This document shows positions 18,298 to 26,199 of a stretch of DNA of 64,000 nt, piece after piece. The DNA is from JAKANT01 sp035502095. GTDB taxonomy: Bacteria > Pseudomonadota > Gammaproteobacteria > Burkholderiales > Burkholderiaceae_F. Position numbers and translations under genes: made by a program. Position 1 is the first letter of the stretch; each line of letters opens with the position of its first letter. Under the pieces are notes generated by a model that was given only the letters and a program-made list of their open reading frames with translations, ran no database searches and was not told the DNA's origin. Location of the stretch: NCBI GenBank assembly GCA_035502095.1, contig DATJUX010000007.1, forward strand, positions 9,192-73,191, given 5' to 3'.

Positions 18298-19368
18298 CTA
18301 GGGCTGCAGGACGACGCGCCCGACGACGCGGCCGTGCGCGAGATCGTGCAATGCCTGGTTGACGCTCGGCAGCGGTCGCAGGTCGAGCGGAATCTGCGGC
18401 AGCGAAACGCGCTGCGCGAGCCCGATCAGGTCGCGCAGGTCCTCGAGGCTGCCGACGTAGGAGCCGCTGATCCGCAGCGATTTCAGCGCGAACATCGGCA
18501 GCGGCATGCGAAATTCGCCGCCGAACAGGCCGACGATCACGACCTGCCCGGTACGCCGCACCAGGTTCACAGCGAGCGACGAACTCGCTTCGCTGCCGAC
18601 GAAGTCGACGGCACCGGCGATGTTGAAGCCGCAGGCCCTGCCGATGGTCTTGACGGCCTCCGGCATGCCGGGGTCGAAGGCGAGCGCCGCACCGTGCTCG
18701 AGCGCCGCGGTGCGCTTCGCAGGATCGGGATCGATGGCCACCACGCGCGCCTTCGACAACGCGGAGCAAAGCGCCACCGCGGTCATGCCCACGCCGCCGC
18801 AGCCGACGATCGCGACGTGATCGTCGGCCCTCATCGGGTCGAGCTTGCCGATGGCGCCGTAGGCGGTGATACCGGCGCAAGCGAACGTGGCGGCGCGTTC
18901 GGGCGCGAGCCCACCGATGGGCACCAGATAGCGCTCGTGTCGCACCCGCACCAGGTCCGCGTAGCCGCCCGGCACCTGGATGCCGAGGTTGCGCGACGCC
19001 TTCGGGCACAGGTGATCGTCGCCGCGTTCACACACCGCGCATGCACCGCAGCCCAGCCACGGATACACGACGACAGGCGCGCCGGGCGCGAGGTCGGGCA
19101 CGTCGGGGCCGATCTCGACCACCGTGCCACAGATCTCGTGCCCCATCGTGACCGGCAGCTGGGTGCCGGCGCGCTCGAGCGAAGACAGCTTGCCGCCGCC
19201 CATGTCGAAGCCGCCGGCCTGGATATGCAGATCGGAGTGGCACATGCCGCAGTGGGTGACGCGGACCGTCACCTCGTGGCCCGCCGGAGGTGCCAGTTCG
19301 TCGGCCTGCTGCTCCAGCGCCCCGCCCCAGCGCCGGAACGCCCAACGATGTGCGCAGCGGTAGTTCAT
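18298..19368 (-). CDS. Zinc-dependent alcohol dehydrogenase
   Basis: This 356-residue MDR-family dehydrogenase has the catalytic zinc ligands in CGMCHSD and GHE, the structural zinc cluster CGACAVCERGDDHLC, and the NAD-binding VGCGGVGM. It should oxidise an alcohol (or hydroxylated CoA ester) with NAD. ATG 19368 is selected because GGAGG lies 8 bases upstream. The stop is 9 bases from the convergent TetR stop. It is divergent from the aryl ligase at 19539, and their shared 170-base region probably holds both promoters. Confidence 0.86.
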   Translation of the reverse strand: MNYRCAHRWAFRRWGGALEQQADELAPPAGHEVTVRVTHCGMCHSDLHIQAGGFDMGGGKLSSLERAGTQLPVTMGHEICGTVVEIGPDVPDLAPGAPVVVYPWLGCGACAVCERGDDHLCPKASRNLGIQVPGGYADLVRVRHERYLVPIGGLAPERAATFACAGITAYGAIGKLDPMRADDHVAIVGCGGVGMTAVALCSALSKARVVAIDPDPAKRTAALEHGAALAFDPGMPEAVKTIGRACGFNIAGAVDFVGSEASSSLAVNLVRRTGQVVIVGLFGGEFRMPLPMFALKSLRISGSYVGSLEDLRDLIGLAQRVSLPQIPLDLRPLPSVNQALHDLAHGRVVGRVVLQP

Positions 19369-19538
19369 GCGGGCCTCCACCGGTTTGCCGCGGTCAACGG
19401 TAGCACCGCAGGCCGGAAAAATGCATCGGACGCGGAATTCGCCGATGCAGCCGAAAGGCATTCGAACGGATCCGCTTCGATCCGCGAAAATCCGCCTCGG
19501 ACATCTATACGCTGCGCGCGTTGATCGGCGGAGGCACG

Positions 19539-21233
19539 ATGCTCGACGGTTTTGTCCCCTGGCCCTCTGAGCTTGCCGCCGCGTACCGGCGCGACCGGAT
19601 CTGGGAGGGGATCACGGTTGCCGAGATGGTCGAGCGAACCGCGCATGCGCTGCCGGACAAGATCGCCGTCGTTCACGGCGCGACCCGGATCGGCTACGCC
19701 GAGCTGATCCGCCAGGCGCGCCAGCTCGCCGGCGCGCTGCTCGATTGCGGCATCGGGCCGCACGACCGGGTCGTGATGCAGTTGCCGAACACACCCGCCT
19801 TCATACAGCTCTACCTCGCCCTCAACACCATCGGCGCGATCCCGGTGATGGCGCTGCGTGCGCACCGGCATGCGGAGGTGCGGCACTTCATCGACGCCTC
19901 CGGTGCCGTCGCGTACGCGATCCCGGACCGCATCGGCGGGTTCGACTACCGGACCATGGCCGACGAAATGCGCCTGGCATTCCCGCAGCTGCGCGCGATC
20001 ATCGTCGATGGCGACGCCGGTCACGGGCAGATCGCTTTCGAAGCTTTGCTGGCACGTGGCCGGGGCGAAGCCGAACTCGCGTTGCGCCTGGCTGCGGTGC
20101 GGCCCGCGGCCGGCGACGTGAGCACGATGCTGCTTTCGGGCGGCACGACCTCGATGTCGAAGCTGATCCCGCGCACGCACGACGACTACGTTCTGAATGC
20201 ACGCGTGTGCGCGCAGGCCGGCGGATTCGACCGCGGCACTGTGCTGGGCGTGATCCTGCCGCTCGGGCACAACTACAACCTCGCTTCCCCGGGCATGCTC
20301 GGCACGTTCTACGCGGGCGGCACCGTGGTCCTGTTGCGGAGCACCGACAGCGACGAGATCTTCGCCAGCGTTGCGCGCGAACGGGTCAGCGTGCTGGCCG
20401 CCGCGGTGCCGCTGATCGCCAACTGGCTCAACGCTGGCGTGGCGGGACGCCACGACCTCGGCTCGCTGCGGGTCGTGCAGAACGGCGGCGCACGCCTGCC
20501 GCCCGAGTTGCGTGCCCGCCTGCGGAGGTGCTTCGGGTGCACGCCGCAGGAGATCTACGGAACCGCCGAAGGGCTCATCAACATGACCCGGCTCGGCGAT
20601 GCGGACGATCTGCTCCTGCACAGCTCCGGCGCACCGGTGAGCGAACTGGACGAGGTCCGCGTCGTCGACGACGAGGGCCACGACGTGGCCGACGGCGGTG
20701 CCGGCGAGCTGGTGACGCGCGGTCCGTACACGATCCGCGGCTACTACAACGCGGCGGAGATCAATGCCGAGGCGTTCCTGCCCGGCGGCTGGTACCGGAT
20801 GGGCGACATCGTCCGCAAGTGCGGCCGCTACGTCTATACGGAAGGTCGGCGCAAGGACCTGATCAACCGCGGCGGCGAGAAGATCAGCTGCGACGAGATC
20901 GAGAACCTGATCTTTGCCCATCCGGCGGTGAAGTCGGTCGTGCTGGTGGCGATGCCGGATCCCGTGTTCGGCGAAAAGGCGTGCGCGTGCGTGATACTCA
21001 AGCCGGGCGCGGCGCTGGTTCTTGCGGAGCTGCTCGCATTCCTGCGTGCGCAGAGGATCGCTTCGTTCAAGCTTCCCGAGCGGCTCGAGATCATGGACGA
21101 GTTTCCCGTGAGTCCGGTCGGCAAGATCTTGAAGCGGCAGCTGCGCGAGATGATTGCGGAGAAGGTTGCTCGAGAAACAGCGCGTCGAATGCCCCCACCC
21201 CAACCCTCCCTGGCGGGCGGGCAAGGGGGCTGA
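19539..21233 (+). CDS. EntE/DhbE-like aryl-acid AMP ligase (salicylate/2,3-dihydroxybenzoate type)
   Basis: This 564-residue adenylate-forming enzyme starts like 2,3-dihydroxybenzoate-AMP ligases (FVPWPSELAAAYRRD). It has the P-loop-like LSGGTTSMSKLIPRTHDDY, the substrate-pocket HNYNLASPG and the C-terminal PVGKILKRQLR lysine. The His-Asn pair in the pocket is the one that, in DhbE, contacts the 2-hydroxyl of the aromatic acid, which favours salicylate-like substrates. In catabolic settings such enzymes make aryl-CoA. GGAGG precedes ATG 19539. The last 14 codons run through a repeat-like GC palindrome, so the C-terminus may be a recent extension. Confidence 0.82.
   Translation: MLDGFVPWPSELAAAYRRDRIWEGITVAEMVERTAHALPDKIAVVHGATRIGYAELIRQARQLAGALLDCGIGPHDRVVMQLPNTPAFIQLYLALNTIGAIPVMALRAHRHAEVRHFIDASGAVAYAIPDRIGGFDYRTMADEMRLAFPQLRAIIVDGDAGHGQIAFEALLARGRGEAELALRLAAVRPAAGDVSTMLLSGGTTSMSKLIPRTHDDYVLNARVCAQAGGFDRGTVLGVILPLGHNYNLASPGMLGTFYAGGTVVLLRSTDSDEIFASVARERVSVLAAAVPLIANWLNAGVAGRHDLGSLRVVQNGGARLPPELRARLRRCFGCTPQEIYGTAEGLINMTRLGDADDLLLHSSGAPVSELDEVRVVDDEGHDVADGGAGELVTRGPYTIRGYYNAAEINAEAFLPGGWYRMGDIVRKCGRYVYTEGRRKDLINRGGEKISCDEIENLIFAHPAVKSVVLVAMPDPVFGEKACACVILKPGAALVLAELLAFLRAQRIASFKLPERLEIMDEFPVSPVGKILKRQLREMIAEKVARETARRMPPPQPSLAGGQGG
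21191..21230. repeat. GC-rich palindromic repeat overlapping the ligase C-terminus
   Basis: GCCCCC (21191-21196) is mirrored by GGGGGC (21225-21230), enclosing ACCCCAACCCTCCC and GGCGGGCGGGC. The composition (CCCCACCCCAACCCTCCC) is that of a dispersed extragenic repeat common in proteobacteria. Here it supplies the last coding bases and abuts the TGA of the ligase. Only one copy was noticed in this window. Confidence 0.5.
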
Positions 21234-21273
21234 GTCCCTCCAAACAGAACCGCGTATCACGCAAAGGAACCCC

Positions 21274-22416
21274 ATGGGCCCACTCGCCGGCTTGCGTATC
21301 GTCGAACTCGCGAGCATCGGTCCCGGGCCGATGTGCGCGATGCTGCTGGCCGACCTCGGCGCCGACGTCGTGCGCGTCGACCGCATCGAACCGGGCGGAC
21401 TCGGCATCGGCATGTCGACCAGCTTCGATGTCTGCGCGCGCAACCGCCGCTCGATCGCGCTGGACCTCAAGCGTGCGGAGGCACGCGCCGTAGTGCTGCG
21501 GCTGGTCGAACGGGCCGATGTCCTGATCGAAGGTTTTCGGCCGGGCGTCGCCGAGCGGCTCGGCCTGGGGCCGGACACCTGTCTCGCGCGCAACGCCCGG
21601 CTCGTCTACGGCCGCATGACCGGATTCGGCCAGGACGGACCGCTGGCGCAAGCGGCCGGACACGATCTGAACTACATCGCGCTCACCGGCGCGCTGCACG
21701 CCATCGGCCCCAAGGACGGGGCGCCGCTGCCGCCGCTGAACCTGGTCGGCGACTACGGCGGCGGGGCCCTCTACCTGGCGCTGGGGATCCTGGCGGCATT
21801 GTTCGAGCGCGATCGGTCCGGAACCGGTCAGGTCGTCGACGCGGCGATGATCGACGGCGCCGCGTCGTTGATGTCGATCTTCTACGGCCTGCGTGCCGCG
21901 GGTTCCTGGCAGGCCGCGCGTGGCAGCAACCTGCTCGACGGCGGCGCACCGTTCTACAGCGCATACAAAACGAGCGACGGCAGGTACGTTTCGATCGCGT
22001 CGCTCGAGAACAAGTTCTTCGGCGAACTGGCGCGCCTGATCGGCCTGGACGCGCGGTTCGTGCAGGGGCAGATGGATCGCACGCTGTGGCCGGAAATGCG
22101 CGCACGCATGGGGGAGATCTTCAGGAGCCGCACCCGCGCGCAATGGTGCGAGCTTCTGGAGGGCACGGACGCCTGCTTCGCACCGGTGCTATCCATCGAG
22201 GAGGCGCCGGCTCATCCGCACAACGCGCAGCGCGGCATGTTCGTCGAACTGAACGGATTTGCCCAGCCTGGACCTGCACCGCGCTTCTCGCGCTCCGAGC
22301 CCGATACGCCGCGACCGCCGCCGGAGATCGGCGCCAACACCGACGCGGTTCTCGGGGAAGCCGGATTCGATCGCGCGGCCATCGACGCCTTGCGGCGCGC
22401 CGGTGCGATCGGCTAG
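21274..22416 (+). CDS. Alpha-methylacyl-CoA racemase (CaiB/BaiF CoA-transferase family III)
   Basis: This 380-residue family III protein carries the racemase acid/base pair: His130 in AAGHDLNYIALTGAL and Asp160 in NLVGDYGGGAL. Their 30-residue spacing equals His126/Asp156 of the M. tuberculosis enzyme. It would interconvert 2R- and 2S-methylacyl-CoA so that acyl-CoA dehydrogenases can act. ATG 21274 has AAGGA 8 bases upstream. It sits 40 bases after the ligase and is probably co-transcribed. Its stop overlaps the stop of the convergent SDR by 3 bases. Confidence 0.85.
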   Translation: MGPLAGLRIVELASIGPGPMCAMLLADLGADVVRVDRIEPGGLGIGMSTSFDVCARNRRSIALDLKRAEARAVVLRLVERADVLIEGFRPGVAERLGLGPDTCLARNARLVYGRMTGFGQDGPLAQAAGHDLNYIALTGALHAIGPKDGAPLPPLNLVGDYGGGALYLALGILAALFERDRSGTGQVVDAAMIDGAASLMSIFYGLRAAGSWQAARGSNLLDGGAPFYSAYKTSDGRYVSIASLENKFFGELARLIGLDARFVQGQMDRTLWPEMRARMGEIFRSRTRAQWCELLEGTDACFAPVLSIEEAPAHPHNAQRGMFVELNGFAQPGPAPRFSRSEPDTPRPPPEIGANTDAVLGEAGFDRAAIDALRRAGAIG

Positions 22417-23315
22417 TCAGGCATTGCTGCGAGCGCGGCCTCGACCGTGGGATAGGCGAGGCGCAACCGCAGTTCGCGCTTGAGCCGGCGATTCGCGAGC
22501 CGGCGCGATTCGCTCATGAACGAATACTGGGCCGGCGATACCGCCGCCTGCAGCATCGCCCGCGAGAGGCGCGGCGGCCGCGGCAGGCGGAACCGTTCGG
22601 CCACCCGGTCGAAGAATTCGCCCATCTTCAATTGCGTGTCATCCACCGCGTTGTAGATGCGCGCCGGAGCGCCGCGAAACAACGCGACGACGGCGGCCCG
22701 CGCCAGGTCGTCGGCATGGATGTGATTCGTGTAGACGTCGTCTTCGGGACGCAGCGCCGGCGTCGCCGCGCGCAGCCGGTCGAAGGGAAGCCGGTTCGCG
22801 GCATAGATGCCGGGAGCGCGCAGGACGCTGGCATGAATCGGTGCGCGGCGAACGATCGCCTCGGCCGCGAGCCGGCGCCTCGCGCGCTCGGTCGCCGGTG
22901 CCGGTCGTGCGGTTTCGTCGAGGCGAGCGCCCTGGCGATCGCCGTAGACGCCGGTCGTGCTCACGTAGACCGCGCGCTCGATGCCGGCGCCGCAGGCGCA
23001 GCGCAAGCGCCGTGTCCGCGGATCACCCGTGCCCGTCGCCGGCGGCGGAACGAGATCGATCCAGCGCGACGAAAGGCCGCGCAGGCGCGCCACGGTATGT
23101 GCGATGTCGAGGTTGACGACGAGCGGCACCGCGCCCGCGGTGCGCAGCTCGATCGTGCGCAAGCTGGTGGCGGTGGTGGCGATGATGCGGAAGCGGTCGC
23201 GCAGGCGTGCGACAATTCTCAGCCCGACGTCGCCGCAACCCACTATGAGCAGGCGGGGGCGTCCGAAACGTTTGCGCCCGCGTGGCTTGCGTTCCGAGTC
23301 CGCGGGCGTTTCCAT
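22413..23315 (-). CDS. NAD-dependent epimerase/SDR-family protein
   Basis: This 300-residue extended-SDR-like protein has a Rossmann start (LLIVGCGDVGLRIV, about residues 21-34), YVSTTGVYGD and PGIYAANRLPFDRL. It resembles YeeZ-type and related NAD(P)-binding proteins of unassigned reaction. The usual YxxxK is not obvious, so catalysis in the normal SDR manner is uncertain. It is divergent from the ferredoxin reductase at 23347, with 31 bases between the two starts. The long basic N-terminus (KPRGRKRFGRPR) may mean translation starts slightly later. Confidence 0.72.
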   Translation of the reverse strand: METPADSERKPRGRKRFGRPRLLIVGCGDVGLRIVARLRDRFRIIATTATSLRTIELRTAGAVPLVVNLDIAHTVARLRGLSSRWIDLVPPPATGTGDPRTRRLRCACGAGIERAVYVSTTGVYGDRQGARLDETARPAPATERARRRLAAEAIVRRAPIHASVLRAPGIYAANRLPFDRLRAATPALRPEDDVYTNHIHADDLARAAVVALFRGAPARIYNAVDDTQLKMGEFFDRVAERFRLPRPPRLSRAMLQAAVSPAQYSFMSESRRLANRRLKRELRLRLAYPTVEAALAAMPD

Positions 23316-23346
23316 CTGGGCATTCTAGGAGCGGGCAGTCCGGTCC

Positions 23347-24411
23347 ATGAGCCACAAAGTCACCGTCAAGCCGTCGGGCCGCGAGTTCACGGTCGAAGAG
23401 GGCGAGACCGTTCTGGCCGCGGCGCTGCGTAACGGCATCGGCCTTCCCTACGGGTGCAAGAACGGCGCGTGCGGTACCTGCAAGGGCAAGCTGCTGGAGG
23501 GCGAGCTCGTCTACGGGCCGCATGCCGCCTCGGCACTGAACGCGCAGGAACAGGCGCGCGGGCTGGCGCTGTTCTGCTGCAGCCAGCCGAAGACCGACCT
23601 GGTGATCGAGCAGCGCGAACTGAGCGGATTCGGCGATATCCCGATCCGCAAGATGCCGTGCCGGATCGCCACGATCGAACGGCCCGCGCCCGACGTGGCG
23701 ATCATCTCGCTGCAGCTGCCGGCCAACGAACGGCTGCAGTTTCGCGCCGGGCAGTTCCTCGAGTTCCTGCTCAAGGACGGGAAGCGACGCAGCTACTCAA
23801 TCGCCACCGCGCCGCATGCCGACGAGCGGATTCACATTCACGTGCGTCACATGCCGGGCGGCCTGTTCACCGACGCGTTGTTCGGAGCGAAGACGCCGCC
23901 GGTGAAGGAGCGCGACATCCTGCGTTTCGAGGGACCGCTGGGGACGTTCTTCCTGCGCGAGGACAATCCGAAGCCGATCGTGCTGCTGGCGAGCGGGACC
24001 GGGTTCGCGCCGATCAAGGCGATCGCGGAACACATCTTTCACAAGCGCATCAATCGCGACGAGCCGGACAAACCGGCGCGCCGGGTGGCGCTCTACTGGG
24101 GCTGCCGCGCCCGGCGCGACCTCTACATGCTCGAGTTGCCCGCCAGATGGGCCGGCGAGCAGCCGAACTTCCGCTTCGTGCCGGTCCTTTCCGATGCACT
24201 TGCCGAAGATGCGTGGACCGGCCGGACCGGCTTCGTGCACCGCGCGGTGATGGAGGACCTGCCCGATCTTTCGGCCTTCCAGGTCTACGCGTGCGGCGCG
24301 CCGGCCATGGTGGAAGCGGCGCGCAGGGACTTTGCCGAACGCTGCGGCCTGCCCGAAGACGACTTTTTTGCCGACGCGTTCACGTCGGAGGCCGATTTGC
24401 TGCAGACCTGA
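23347..24411 (+). CDS. CDP-6-deoxy-delta-3,4-glucoseen reductase-like ferredoxin-flavin reductase
   Basis: This 354-residue electron-transfer protein has an N-terminal plant-type [2Fe-2S] domain with Cys37, Cys42, Cys45 and Cys77. An FAD-binding domain (RRSYSIA) and an NAD-binding domain (LLASGTGFAPIKA, CGAP near the end) follow. This order is that of AscD/RfbI-like reductases and of oxygenase reductases. No partner oxygenase or deoxysugar gene is adjacent, so the physiological acceptor is unknown. It is the gene directly upstream of the argD attenuator, whose promoter begins at its stop codon. Confidence 0.83.
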   Translation: MSHKVTVKPSGREFTVEEGETVLAAALRNGIGLPYGCKNGACGTCKGKLLEGELVYGPHAASALNAQEQARGLALFCCSQPKTDLVIEQRELSGFGDIPIRKMPCRIATIERPAPDVAIISLQLPANERLQFRAGQFLEFLLKDGKRRSYSIATAPHADERIHIHVRHMPGGLFTDALFGAKTPPVKERDILRFEGPLGTFFLREDNPKPIVLLASGTGFAPIKAIAEHIFHKRINRDEPDKPARRVALYWGCRARRDLYMLELPARWAGEQPNFRFVPVLSDALAEDAWTGRTGFVHRAVMEDLPDLSAFQVYACGAPAMVEAARRDFAERCGLPEDDFFADAFTSEADLLQT

Positions 24412-24413
24412 GT

Positions 24414-24419
24414 TATATT
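24414..24419 (+). promoter_or_regulatory. Putative -10 element of the argD leader transcript
   Basis: TATATT lies 7 bases before the leader ATG at 24427, so initiation would fall at or next to that ATG and make the leader peptide mRNA nearly leaderless. The -35 position (about 24391-24396, GCCGAT) is a poor match, so an activator or an extended feature may be needed. No experimental start site is available. Confidence 0.45.
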
Positions 24420-24426
24420 GCGCCGC

Positions 24427-24507
24427 ATGTGTCTGGTTGCCCGACGTCGACGCCCGTGCACGCATCTCCATGCGGGCGTCAGCGTGCGGCCTGACGCCCC
24501 GGCATGA
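24427..24507 (+). CDS. Candidate arginine-rich leader peptide upstream of argD
   Basis: This 26-codon ORF begins MCLVARRRRPC and ends at TGA 24505-24507. Codons 6-9 (24442-24453) are four consecutive arginine codons, CGA CGT CGA CGC, and a further Arg follows at codon 21. The gene after the leader encodes an acetylornithine aminotransferase, an arginine-biosynthetic enzyme, as expected for a ribosome-stalling attenuator. There is no ribosome site before the ATG, but the likely promoter places the transcript start at the ATG itself. Arg codons are common in GC-rich DNA, so chance remains possible. Confidence 0.55.
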   Translation: MCLVARRRRPCTHLHAGVSVRPDAPA

Positions 24508-24535
24508 TCCGGCTGGACGCCACCAATCCTCACTC

Positions 24536-24566
24536 AAGGCCGCGAAATTCGCGGCCTTTGTTTTTT
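24536..24566 (+). terminator. Intrinsic terminator inside the argD leader
   Basis: AAGGCCGCG (24536-24544) pairs with CGCGGCCTT (24550-24558) around a 5-base loop, followed by TGTTTTTT (24559-24566). The position, just before the argD ribosome site, means it must be bypassed for argD expression. It could alternatively terminate the reductase transcript, but that stop is 125 bases upstream. Confidence 0.85.
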
Positions 24567-24583
24567 CGGACCCCGGAGCAACG

Positions 24584-25771
24584 ATGAAGATCGATCAGTA
24601 CGACACCGCAGCCGTGATGGCGGTCGCCGCGCGGCCCGAACTCGTGTTCGTCGAGGGCCACGGATCATGGCTCTTCGATCATCGTGGCAAGCGTTATCTC
24701 GACTTCGTGCAGGGCTGGGCCGTCAATGCACTCGGCCACTGCCCGCCGGAGATCGCGCGCGCGCTCGCGCGCCAGGCGCAGCGCCTCGTGAACCCGAGCC
24801 CGGCGTTCTTCAACGACGCGGCCATCGAACTGGCCGGGCGACTCGCAGCGCTCTCCGGGCTCCCGCACGTGTTCCTCGCGTCCAGCGGCGCCGAGGCGAA
24901 CGAAGGGGCGATCAAGCTCGCGCGCAAATGGGGGCAGAAAAACAAGCAAGGCGCGCACGAGATCATCACCTTCGGCGACGCGTTCCACGGCCGCACGCTG
25001 GCGACGATGTCCGCTTCCGGCAAGGCGGGATGGGAACGGCTGTTCGAGCCGAAGGTGCCCGGGTTCCCCAAGGCCGTGCTCAACGATCTGGCATCGGTCG
25101 AGGCGCTCGTCGGACCCGCGACGGTGGGCATCATGCTCGAGCCGACGCAGGGCGAGGCGGGCGTGGTGCCCGCCGAGGATGCGTTCCTGCGTGCATTGCG
25201 CAGGCTGTGCGATCGACACGGCCTGCTGTTGATCCTCGACGAGGTGCAGACCGGGATCGGCCGCACCGGAACGATGTTCGCGTTCGAGCAGGTTGGCATC
25301 CGCCCGGACCTCGTCACGCTTGGCAAGGGTATCGGCGGCGGCGTGCCGCTCTCCGCGCTGCTCGCCACGGACGCGGCGATGTGTTTCGAACCGGGCGACC
25401 AGGGCGGCACCTACTGCGGCAATCCGCTGATGGCCGCGGTCGGCAGCGCGGTGATCGACGCCGTATCGACGCCCGCGTTTCTGGCAACAGTCAGGGAGCG
25501 GGCCGCGCAACTCGAGCGTGGCCTCGCCGCGCTGATCGCGCGCCACGGACTGACCGGGCAACGCGGGCGCGGCCTGCTGCGCGCGCTCGATCTCGGCACG
25601 CCGGATGCGAACCGGGTGGTCGAGGTCGCGCGTTCGCTCGTACCCGATGGCCTGCTGCTCAACGCGCCGCGGCCGAACCTGCTGCGCTTCATGCCGGCGC
25701 TCAACGTGAAGGCGGACGAAATCGAGCGGATGCTCGCCATGCTCGACGGGATCCTCATGGACTCCACATGA
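24584..25771 (+). CDS. argD: Acetylornithine aminotransferase (class III)
   Basis: This 395-residue PLP enzyme should convert N-acetylglutamate semialdehyde plus glutamate to N-acetylornithine, step four of arginine synthesis. Family landmarks are SGAEANEGAIKLARKWG, FHGRTLATM, LDEVQTGIGRTG and the PLP lysine in LGKGIGGG. The N-terminus (FVEGHGSWLFDHRGKRYLDF, QGWAVNALGHC) matches the Burkholderia-type ArgD closely. ATG 24584 follows GGAG. It heads a four-gene cluster with 4-base overlaps and is preceded by the attenuator-like leader. A role in arginine or ornithine degradation would be an alternative. Confidence 0.85.
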   Translation: MKIDQYDTAAVMAVAARPELVFVEGHGSWLFDHRGKRYLDFVQGWAVNALGHCPPEIARALARQAQRLVNPSPAFFNDAAIELAGRLAALSGLPHVFLASSGAEANEGAIKLARKWGQKNKQGAHEIITFGDAFHGRTLATMSASGKAGWERLFEPKVPGFPKAVLNDLASVEALVGPATVGIMLEPTQGEAGVVPAEDAFLRALRRLCDRHGLLLILDEVQTGIGRTGTMFAFEQVGIRPDLVTLGKGIGGGVPLSALLATDAAMCFEPGDQGGTYCGNPLMAAVGSAVIDAVSTPAFLATVRERAAQLERGLAALIARHGLTGQRGRGLLRALDLGTPDANRVVEVARSLVPDGLLLNAPRPNLLRFMPALNVKADEIERMLAMLDGILMDST

Positions 25772-26199
25772 ACGACATCGATATCTCCATCGACGCCGCG
25801 CGGCTCGACGTGGCGGCCGTGCACCGGTTTCTCGCGCAGGAATCGCACTGGGCGCGCGGCATCGACCGCACGACCGTGGAGCGCTCGGTGCGCAACTCGC
25901 TGTGTTTCGGCGCCTTTCGCGACGGCACGCAGATCGGATTCGCACGCGTCGTCACCGATCGCGCGACCTTCGCCTTCGTCTGCGACGTGTTCGTGGTGCC
26001 CGAAGCGCGCGGGCAGGGCGTCGCGCGCCGGCTCGTCGATGCGATCATGCGGCACCCGGATCTGCAGGGCCTGCGCCGCATGGCGCTGACGAGCCGCGAC
26101 GCGCAGGGACTCTACGAGCACGCCGGCTTCGCCGGGCTCGCCAACCCCGAGCGCTGGATGGAGCGATTCTTTCCCGCCATCTACGGAGCCGCATCATGA
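25768..26199 (+). CDS. GNAT-family N-acetyltransferase
   Basis: This 143-residue protein has the acetyl-CoA binding motif in VPEARGQGVARRLVDAIM (about 73-90) and the C-terminal YEHAGF. Its ATG overlaps the argD TGA (ATGA at 25768-25771), so translation is coupled. The acceptor is unknown. Its position beside a PaiB-like gene recalls the Bacillus paiA-paiB pair, where PaiA acetylates polyamines. That parallel is suggestive only, because the protein is shorter than PaiA. Confidence 0.82.
   Translation: MNDIDISIDAARLDVAAVHRFLAQESHWARGIDRTTVERSVRNSLCFGAFRDGTQIGFARVVTDRATFAFVCDVFVVPEARGQGVARRLVDAIMRHPDLQGLRRMALTSRDAQGLYEHAGFAGLANPERWMERFFPAIYGAAS

Larger units (their letters stand above)
24427..24566 (+). 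promoter_or_regulatory. Candidate transcription attenuator controlling argD operon
   Basis: Competing structures are visible. Segment 24449-24456 (GACGCCCG) pairs with 24473-24480 (CGGGCGTC). The overlapping segment 24474-24482 (GGGCGTCAG) pairs perfectly with 24491-24499 (CTGACGCCC). GCGGCCT at 24486-24492 repeats the 3' arm of the downstream terminator and could pair with its 5' arm (24537-24543). The Arg codons overlap the first segment. The terminator ends 17 bases before the argD start. This is attenuator architecture, but the exact on/off logic cannot be fixed by eye. Confidence 0.6.
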
